Both the position numbers and the translations under genes were made by a program. Below are positions 57,957 to 64,000 of a DNA stretch of 64,000 nucleotides, in pieces. The notes below the pieces were generated by a model, which saw only the letters and a list, made by a program, of their open reading frames with translations, searched no databases and was not told the DNA's origin. Every line of letters begins with the position of its first letter. Position 1 is the first letter of the stretch. Location: assembly GCA_016720705.1 (NCBI GenBank), contig JADKKB010000007.1:1550001-1614000 (forward strand), written 5' to 3'. The stretch comes from Chloracidobacterium sp. Its GTDB lineage: Bacteria > Acidobacteriota > Blastocatellia > Pyrinomonadales > Pyrinomonadaceae.

Positions 57957-58931
57957 ATGAAAAATCAATACCGTAAGTTAAATTTCCTTCTCATTTTATT
58001 ATTGATTTCTCTTGTCAATACCGGAAGTTCTCAAGTTACAGATGATGCTCCGATACGGATCAACACGGTGCTCTTGAATGTCCCGGTGGTCGTGAGTGAC
58101 AAAGACGGGCGAAATATTACCGGTCTAAAGAAGGAAGATTTTTCGGTATTTCAGGAAGGCGTCAAACAAACGATCGAGTTTTTTGCCAACACCGAAGAGC
58201 CATTGAACGTGGCGATCGTCGTCGATACAAGTAGCAGCGTCAGGAGAGTGATCAAGAGCCTAAAAAAGGCAGCAAGTGACTTCATAAGCACCCTTGGTCC
58301 GGACGACAAAGGGCTCCTTATGAGCTTCGACATTGACGTACATCTATTGTGTGAACTTACTTCCGATAAAGCTGACCTAAGAAAAAGTCTAAATGGCCTA
58401 TTTATATTGGAAGGACCGGATTCATTGGGGATCGACGCCATTTATCGAATCCATAAGAAGGAATTTGCTTCGATCAAGGGTAGGAAGGCAATAGTGCTGA
58501 TAACGGACGGCGGGATAGGTGGGTATACTCCATACGAAACATGGGCAAGGATGCTGAAGGAGTCGGACACGGCTATCTACCCGATCTGGTTCCAAACCAG
58601 GCCAGTTGTTATGCCCAAAGGAGTCAAAACGGCCACGTTGGACGAATTGCTAAAAGTTCCCGTACCGGAGGTTGCTTTCATGAATCGACTTGCAACGGAC
58701 ACCGGCGGCAGACTCTTTGCAGGTGAGGCGGACAACTTTGAAGGAGCTTTTCAGCGTATTGTCGATGAACTCAAGAAAACCTATGTTCTCGGGTTTTATC
58801 CAACAAATACGGATGAAGGAAGGCCGACCAATATCACGATCAAAGTTAATCGGAATGACGCCGTTGTCCGAAGCAAGAATGTCATCCAACTGAAACGGCG
58901 CACTCCCGACGGCAAAAAGAAAGACAAATGA
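57957..58931 (+). CDS. VWFA-related Acidobacterial domain protein
   Basis: This 324-residue exported protein has a signal peptide, then INTVLLNVPVVVSDKDGRNITGLKKEDFSVFQEGVKQTIEFF (the acidobacterial N-terminal beta unit). A VWA domain with the MIDAS motif DTSSS (about 90-94) and ITDGG (about 183-187) follows, with the typical ending TYVLGFYPTN then GRPTNITIKVNR. This domain (TIGR03436 type) is a strong taxonomic marker. It probably mediates adhesion or complex assembly in the periplasm or on the surface. ATG 57957 has AAAGGGG upstream. Part of the gene is duplicated at 58938. Confidence 0.9.
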   Translation: MKNQYRKLNFLLILLLISLVNTGSSQVTDDAPIRINTVLLNVPVVVSDKDGRNITGLKKEDFSVFQEGVKQTIEFFANTEEPLNVAIVVDTSSSVRRVIKSLKKAASDFISTLGPDDKGLLMSFDIDVHLLCELTSDKADLRKSLNGLFILEGPDSLGIDAIYRIHKKEFASIKGRKAIVLITDGGIGGYTPYETWARMLKESDTAIYPIWFQTRPVVMPKGVKTATLDELLKVPVPEVAFMNRLATDTGGRLFAGEADNFEGAFQRIVDELKKTYVLGFYPTNTDEGRPTNITIKVNRNDAVVRSKNVIQLKRRTPDGKKKDK

Positions 58932-58937
58932 ATATTC

Positions 58938-59000
58938 GCCGCCATCTATCGGATCCATAAAAAGGACGTTGCTTCGATTAGAGGTAGAAATGCAACTGTG
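58938..59000 (+). pseudogene. Duplicated fragment of the VWA gene
   Basis: It reads AAIYRIHKKDVASIRGRNATV, matching AIYRIHKKEFASIKGRKAIV inside the VWA gene (nt about 58437-58500) at roughly 80% nucleotide identity. It starts 7 nt after the VWA stop. The last 23 nt also serve, antisense, as the end of the decarboxylase gene. Confidence 0.8.
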
Positions 59001-60429
59001 AATTCAACTGACCCCAAACCTTCCTCAAATGCCGCTCTTCGACGCGGATGCTGCCGACCGATAGCCGCAGCGTAAAACGGCCATTAAGTTTGGTGTGCGA
59101 CAGATAGGCGTCGCCCGAGGCGTTTATGTCGTTCATTATGCGCTCGTTGAGCTGATCAATGCCGTCTTCGGGAAGGCCTTCGATCTTTGCACGAAAACAG
59201 ACGAGAGCGAACGGCACGGGTGCCATCAACTCAAAATCCGGCGACTTCTCGACCCATGTGGCAAATAATCGAGCGAGGCGGCAGTGTTCACGCAGCCGTG
59301 CGATCAGGCCCTCGCGGCCGAAATAGCGAATGACGAACCAGAGTTTCAAAGCGCGAAAACGCCGTCCTAACTGGATGCCGTAGTCCATGCCGTTCTTAAC
59401 GGTTTGCTCATCGCTCGTTTTGAGGTACTCGGCGACAAGTGAGAACGCCTCCTTGAGAATGCTGAGGTCCTTGCAATAGAGAACCGAGAGGTCAAAGGGC
59501 GTGAACAGCCATTTGTGCGGATTGACGACGATCGAATCGGCACGCTCCCAACCCTTGAACAGCACTTGCATTTCAGGAATGATCGCCGTCGAGCCTGCAT
59601 AAGCCGTGTCGACGTGCAGCCAAATGCCGTACTTTTCACATATATCAGCGATCGCATAGACCGGATCGATGCTCGAGGTCGAGGTCGTGCCGACCGTCGG
59701 GATGACGCAAATGGGAAGATACCCATTTGCGATGTCCTCTTCGATCGCAAGGGCGAGCTTTTCGGGGATCATCTCGAGGCGGTCGTTGCACTCGATCTTT
59801 CGCAGACTTCGAAGGCCGAGGCCGAGCGTGATCACGCCCTTATCGATCGACGAATGTACGTGTTCGCTGGCGTAAACCCGCAGCAGCGGCAGATCGTCGC
59901 GGCCGCTCATTCCCTGCTCGCGGATATGCAATCCGGCCCGCTCACGTGCGGCGGCGATGGCGTGCATTGTCGAAACAGACGCCGTATCGTAAATGATGCC
60001 CTCGAATCGCTCCGGCAGTCCCATCATCTGCCGCAGCCAATCGAGTACGACATCCTCAAGCTCCGTCGATGCCGGCGAGGTGCGCCAGAGCATCGCCTTC
60101 ATATCAAAGGCGGCCGCAAACATTTCGGCGAATACTCCGACCGAACTGGTCGATGTTGAAAAAAGGCCGTGAAAATTGGGGTGATTCCAATGAGTGACCG
60201 CCGGCATGATCAATTTATCGACATCGTCGAGGATGTCGCCGAAATCTTCGCCGGTTTCCGGTGCTGATGCCGGCAGATTGTCCTTTAGCCAATCGGGTTC
60301 GACCTGCGACAATACCGGATATTGCTCGATGTTTTCAAAATATTCGGCTATTTGATCGACGATCCGGTATCCGTATTTTTTGAATTCGTCCACGGGCATA
60401 TCGCCAAAGTTTGATGGTTTTACGGTCAT
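58978..60429 (-). CDS. PLP-dependent aromatic-L-amino-acid decarboxylase family protein
   Basis: This 483-residue group II decarboxylase removes CO2 from an aromatic amino acid such as tyrosine, tryptophan or DOPA. The PLP lysine is Lys306 in NPHKWLFTPFD, stacking His190-192 in SEHVHSS, Asp274 in HVDTAYAG, and the N-terminal PAVTHWNHPNFHGLF motif is intact. Its C-terminal residues (SQLHFYL) are encoded by the duplicated VWA fragment on the opposite strand, so the original ending has been replaced. It is divergent from two amino-acid permeases, suggesting uptake or antiport linked to decarboxylation. Confidence 0.9.
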   Translation of the reverse strand: MTVKPSNFGDMPVDEFKKYGYRIVDQIAEYFENIEQYPVLSQVEPDWLKDNLPASAPETGEDFGDILDDVDKLIMPAVTHWNHPNFHGLFSTSTSSVGVFAEMFAAAFDMKAMLWRTSPASTELEDVVLDWLRQMMGLPERFEGIIYDTASVSTMHAIAAARERAGLHIREQGMSGRDDLPLLRVYASEHVHSSIDKGVITLGLGLRSLRKIECNDRLEMIPEKLALAIEEDIANGYLPICVIPTVGTTSTSSIDPVYAIADICEKYGIWLHVDTAYAGSTAIIPEMQVLFKGWERADSIVVNPHKWLFTPFDLSVLYCKDLSILKEAFSLVAEYLKTSDEQTVKNGMDYGIQLGRRFRALKLWFVIRYFGREGLIARLREHCRLARLFATWVEKSPDFELMAPVPFALVCFRAKIEGLPEDGIDQLNERIMNDINASGDAYLSHTKLNGRFTLRLSVGSIRVEERHLRKVWGQLNSQLHFYL

Positions 60430-60475
60430 ATTAATTTGAAAAACGTATAAGGATCTGGAAACTGCAAAAATAAAC

Positions 60476-60503
60476 TCGACAGGAAATCTAATAAAAGTAT
60501 AAT
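60476..60503 (+). promoter_or_regulatory. Sigma-70 promoter of the APC permease gene
   Basis: TCGACA (60476-60481), 16 bp, TATAAT (60498-60503): -35 matches 5/6 and -10 is perfect. The start near 60510 gives a leader of about 100 nt. Confidence 0.7.
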
Positions 60504-60613
60504 ATCACCAACGATTATCTCGCCAACGTCTATATAACTGAAGATTTACGTAGTTTCGAAAATCCTTCCCGATCTTCGTTGGAAGCGACATTTCATTTTG
60601 AACGAGGAAAACT

Positions 60614-62164
60614 ATGGCAACTTCGCCAGCGGAAACCGAACAATCTAGCGAAGGATTTATACGCGGATTGGGGCTATTAGATTCGACAATGATCGTCGCC
60701 GGTTCGATGATCGGGTCGGGCATTTTCATCGTTTCAGCGGACGTCGCCCGACAGGTGGGATCTCCCGGTTGGCTGTTGGTCGTTTGGTTGGTCACCGGAT
60801 TACTAACAGTTGGTGCTGCGCTGTCATACGGCGAACTTGCCGCAATGATGCCGCGGGCCGGCGGAATGTACGTGTATCTAAAGGAAGCATACTCTCCCTT
60901 TTGGGGTTTTCTGTACGGCTGGACCCATTTTCTAGTGATCGGCACCGCTACAATAGCCGCTGTCTCTGTCGCTTTTGCACGGTTTACAGGGATCTTGATC
61001 CCGCAGATATCAGAAACAAGCTACTTGATCGAACCGATCCGAATTGGTTCGTCTAATTACGCATTTTCACTCTCGACGGCTCAGTTGGTCGGCATCTTAA
61101 TGATCGCTCTGCTGACTTGGATGAATACCCGCGGCCTTAAGCTCGGCAAGTTGGTTCAGAACACATTTACATTTGCCAAGACCGGTTCGCTTATCGCGTT
61201 GATCGTTCTTGGGCTGTTTGTCGGATTGGTATGGCACAGTGACGTAGCCGCCGCCAACTTCAGCGATCTTTGGACGATCCGCGGCGATTTGCAGAGTGTC
61301 GGTGCGACCGCGGCGGGCGACAAAGGAGCCGCGCTTACTTCACTACTAACAGCATTTGGAATGCTTGTGGCCGTGTGTGTCGCACAGACCAACTCATTGT
61401 TTTCGGCCGATGCCTGGCACAACGTGACGTTTACGGCCGGCGAGGTCAAAGACCCTAAGCGAAACTTGCCGCTATCGCTGTTATTTGGAACGGGCGGCGT
61501 CATTCTGCTATATATGCTGGCAAATTTTGCGTATCTCGTGACCTTACGGTTCGAGGATATTCAAAACGTGGCGAGCGACCGTGTCGGATCGGCAACTGCC
61601 GAAGTCATCTTTCCCGGTGCCGGTGCGGTGATAATGGCCGTCGCCATTATGATATCGACCTTCGGCTGCAACAACGGCCTGATCTTTGCCGGGCCGCGCG
61701 CATATTACGCGATGGCAAAAGACGGTCTATTTTTTAAGTCGGCAGGCGAATTGAATAATAACCACGTCCCCGCTTGGGGTTTGATCATACAAGGGATCTG
61801 GGCCGTGTTCTACGTGCTGCCGCGAACTGTAACGAGTGCCGCCGACGGCAAAGTGAGCTATGGCAATCTATACGGCGATCTACTGACTTATGTGATCTCG
61901 GCCGCTCTAATTTTCTATATCTTAGCGATCGCGGCTGTTTTTGTGCTCCGCGTGAAACAACCTGATGCCGAGCGCCCGTATAAAGCACTCGGTTACCCGA
62001 TAATTCCGGCCCTGTACATCATTGGGGCATCTGTAATTTTGATCGTTCTGTTTTTATATCAAACGACGGCCACGTGGCCGGGACTGCTCATCGTGCTGAC
62101 GGGCGTACCCGTCTACTTTATTTGGAGAGCGCTGTCCGCACGGTCGGACACCGCTGAGCAATAG
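60614..62164 (+). CDS. APC superfamily amino-acid permease
   Basis: This 516-residue protein has 12-14 transmembrane helices. The family's first helix motif LLDSTMIVAGSMIGSGIFIVSADVARQVGSPG is present, with AMMPRAGGMYVYLKEAYSPFWGFLYGW in helix 3. It is LAT/YkbA-like. It is co-directional with a second permease 27 nt downstream and divergent from the decarboxylase. The substrate is an amino acid, but which one is unknown; exchange of amino acid for amine is possible. Confidence 0.9.
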   Translation: MATSPAETEQSSEGFIRGLGLLDSTMIVAGSMIGSGIFIVSADVARQVGSPGWLLVVWLVTGLLTVGAALSYGELAAMMPRAGGMYVYLKEAYSPFWGFLYGWTHFLVIGTATIAAVSVAFARFTGILIPQISETSYLIEPIRIGSSNYAFSLSTAQLVGILMIALLTWMNTRGLKLGKLVQNTFTFAKTGSLIALIVLGLFVGLVWHSDVAAANFSDLWTIRGDLQSVGATAAGDKGAALTSLLTAFGMLVAVCVAQTNSLFSADAWHNVTFTAGEVKDPKRNLPLSLLFGTGGVILLYMLANFAYLVTLRFEDIQNVASDRVGSATAEVIFPGAGAVIMAVAIMISTFGCNNGLIFAGPRAYYAMAKDGLFFKSAGELNNNHVPAWGLIIQGIWAVFYVLPRTVTSAADGKVSYGNLYGDLLTYVISAALIFYILAIAAVFVLRVKQPDAERPYKALGYPIIPALYIIGASVILIVLFLYQTTATWPGLLIVLTGVPVYFIWRALSARSDTAEQ

Positions 62165-62191
62165 AATCTAAATCAACCTTAGGAGGTTTCA

Positions 62192-64000
62192 ATGTCACTT
62201 TTTGCGACTAAACCAATTTCGAGGATCATTGCCGAGGCGGCAGAGACGGGTGAGCATACCTTAAAGAAGACGCTCACTTCGCTCGATCTGACAATGCTCG
62301 GTGTAGGTGCCATTATCGGTACCGGTATCTTCGTTCTGACCGGGCAGGCAGCCGGTAAGCACGCCGGCCCGGCGGTCATCATCTCGATGGTACTCGCGGG
62401 TATCGTTAGTGCGTTTGCCGCACTTTGCTATTCCGAATTTGCAGCTTGCGTTCCGATCTCAGGTTCTGCTTACGCATATGGTTACGGAACTCTGGGCGAA
62501 TTTGTCGCTTGGATCATCGGATGGGATCTGATCCTTGAATACGCATTCGGAGCCGCCACGGTGGCCGTCGGATGGTCAGGCTACGTGGTAAGTTTATTTA
62601 GGGATACATTGGGGATACCATTCCCTCTGGCCTTAAGTAAAGGGCCATTTGAGACCATAACGCTCGCTGACGGAAGTACGGTCCACGGCATAATTAATCT
62701 GCCGGGACTGCTCATCTCCGTCGCGGTGACCTTGCTACTCATCAAGGGCATCAAGGAATCGGCGAGCTTTAACTCGATCATCGTTTTGGTCAAAGTATTG
62801 GTCGTCGTGCTATTTATCATCGCCGGCATCGGCTACGTCAATCCCAGCAATCTGGGTGTCGGATGCGTCGCCGGAACCGCCGGATGTGCCGAATTTATGC
62901 CATACGGTTTCCCCGGCGTTGTTACCGGAGCCGCGGTCATCTTCTTTGCCTACATCGGGTTTGACGCAGTATCGACTGCCGCCCAAGAGGCGAAGAATCC
63001 GCAAAAGGACATGCCGATCGGCATACTCGGTTCGCTCGCGATCTGTACCGTTCTTTATATTCTGGTTGCAGGTATTATGGTTGGACTGGTCGACTATAAG
63101 TTGCTGACCAATGCTGCCGCACCGATCGCAGTTGCTGTTGACGCAGCCGCGCAACTCGCACAAGGGACCACAATGGGGGCGATCTTGAGCGTTTTCCCCA
63201 CGATCGTTAAGGTAGGCGCAGTTCTCGGACTGAGTTCGACAATGGTCGTGATGGTGATGGGCCAACCGCGTGTTTTCTACTCGATGTCCAAGGACGGGCT
63301 GTTGCCGAAATGGGCGTCCAAGATCCACCCGAAATACCAGACACCGCATATCACGACCGCAATAACCGGCGTGATCGTCGCTGTTCTGGCTGGAATCGTC
63401 CCGATCAGCTTGCTCGGCGAACTGGTCAGTATCGGTACGCTCTTTGCTTTCGTCATCGTCGGTACGGGAATTATAATCCTGCGGTCGTCGAACCCGAATC
63501 TGCATCGTCCGTTCAAGGTGCCGCTCTCGCCGTTCATTCCGGTTGCTACCGTAGTATCGGCTGCATACCTGATGAACAGCCTGCCGCTCGACACTTGGAT
63601 CCGTCTAATTGACTGGATGTCGATCGGCCTTGTCATCTACTTTGCGTACAGCTACACACACAGTAATCTGCGGACGATGACCAATGAGGATGCCAATGAA
63701 TCTGAATCTCGTGCCAAACCGCCGATCGCGGCGATCCTGGCTATCGTATTCACGATCGCGTTGACGCTATATCAGGTCCCTTACCTGATGAATCTTAAAT
63801 CGGAAGCGATACCAGTCAACCTCGGTATTCGCCTTTTTGCGTGGGTAGTAACCGGTCTTCTGGTTGCGATGCTGATGTATGGCAAACAGGATAACCGTGG
63901 CGGCATAGATAACCGCATTCAAAAGGTTGGCTTGATCGCATCGGTCATCAACCTTTTGGTCTGGGCCGGTATCACTTACTGGTTCTTTGCCCACTTTGCC
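62192..64000 (+). CDS. APC superfamily permease, cationic amino-acid transporter (CAT)-like, partial
   Basis: The reading frame is open to the window end (603 codons). It starts SLFATKPISRIIAEAAE with AGGAGG 7 nt before the ATG, then TLTSLDLTMLGVGAIIGTGIFVLTG, the CAT/YfnA-type first helix. ISGSAYAYGYGTLGEFVAWIIGWDLILEYAFG and FFAYIGFDAVSTAAQEAKNPQKDMPIGI follow, as in CAT transporters, and at least 14 helices are visible. The C-terminus lies beyond the window. It is probably co-transcribed with the permease upstream. Confidence 0.92.
   Translation, partial: MSLFATKPISRIIAEAAETGEHTLKKTLTSLDLTMLGVGAIIGTGIFVLTGQAAGKHAGPAVIISMVLAGIVSAFAALCYSEFAACVPISGSAYAYGYGTLGEFVAWIIGWDLILEYAFGAATVAVGWSGYVVSLFRDTLGIPFPLALSKGPFETITLADGSTVHGIINLPGLLISVAVTLLLIKGIKESASFNSIIVLVKVLVVVLFIIAGIGYVNPSNLGVGCVAGTAGCAEFMPYGFPGVVTGAAVIFFAYIGFDAVSTAAQEAKNPQKDMPIGILGSLAICTVLYILVAGIMVGLVDYKLLTNAAAPIAVAVDAAAQLAQGTTMGAILSVFPTIVKVGAVLGLSSTMVVMVMGQPRVFYSMSKDGLLPKWASKIHPKYQTPHITTAITGVIVAVLAGIVPISLLGELVSIGTLFAFVIVGTGIIILRSSNPNLHRPFKVPLSPFIPVATVVSAAYLMNSLPLDTWIRLIDWMSIGLVIYFAYSYTHSNLRTMTNEDANESESRAKPPIAAILAIVFTIALTLYQVPYLMNLKSEAIPVNLGIRLFAWVVTGLLVAMLMYGKQDNRGGIDNRIQKVGLIASVINLLVWAGITYWFFAHFA

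Noticed and set aside
59515..60159. 214-codon plus-strand ORF opposite the decarboxylase
   Set aside because: Antisense to conserved PLP-enzyme motifs and without SD or family resemblance.
62810..63505. 231-codon minus-strand ORF opposite the last permease
   Set aside because: It is a shadow of the open-ended permease gene, which carries a clear CAT-type sequence across the same span.
1..64000. CRISPR arrays, insertion sequences, prophage or restriction/anti-phage operons
   Set aside because: No regularly spaced repeats, transposase, integrase or phage structural genes were seen. The only defence-like module is the HigB/HigA pair.

Overview
The window looks like chromosomal DNA of an acidobacterium, probably of the Blastocatellia/Pyrinomonadaceae type, with moderate GC. 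The main taxonomic pointers are a VWFA-related Acidobacterial-domain protein (57957-58931), a large Oar-like TonB-dependent receptor with an N-terminal carboxypeptidase-regulatory domain (41668-45222), DUF5335, and many secreted M1/M20/M28-type proteins. It spans the replication origin: dnaA (19202), a spacer full of DnaA boxes (20594-21066) and dnaN (21067). The ancestral origin-linked cluster rpmH-rnpA-yidD-yidC-jag-mnmE lies on the opposite strand at 2.7-7.4 kb, about 12 kb from dnaA.

Region by region. 0-2.7 kb: a stress block of a universal stress protein (only its first codons are in the window), a pyridoxamine-oxidase-like protein, DUF5335, a small membrane protein and Hsp20. Each transcription unit has a -24/-12 (sigma-54) promoter, five in all, and two tandem ones flank about 200 nt of non-coding DNA with four successive stem-loops. 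2.7-7.4 kb: tRNA modification, membrane insertion, RNase P and L34. 7.6-18.8 kb: purN, purM, a frameshifted HigB/HigA module, DUF445, an ABC exporter and a NuiA-like inhibitor. 18.8-22.3 kb: origin, dnaA, dnaN. 22.3-31 kb: MATE pump, DoxX, SRPBCC, S1/P1 nuclease, M20 peptidase, tRNA-Sec, dprA, YkgJ-like protein. 31-41.4 kb: topA of Bacteroidota type followed by a zinc-finger remnant, a methyltransferase, an M28 peptidase, an orphan CbbQ/NorQ ATPase, a Tat-exported amine oxidase and a secreted NADAR-domain fusion. 41.4-49.8 kb: TonB receptor behind an 11-bp-periodic direct-repeat array, a catalytically dead M1-peptidase homologue, a PHP phosphoesterase, a Dabb protein and a lipoprotein. 49.9-57 kb: ABC transporter plus AttH-like lipocalin, SRPBCC, MHS transporter, lipoprotein. 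57-64 kb: AraC regulator, Cys-rich peptide, VWA protein, aromatic amino-acid decarboxylase divergent from two APC amino-acid permeases, the second running off the window.

Two themes stand out. First, the left end is a compact RpoN-controlled stress regulon, possibly with its own structured RNA. Second, the region carries repeated scars of partial gene duplication: pieces of higA, dprA (with its terminator), the CbbQ-like gene and the VWA gene recur just beyond one intervening gene or beside the original, and a topA-type zinc finger lies as a relic after topA. All functional statements are from reading the sequence; no database search was run.
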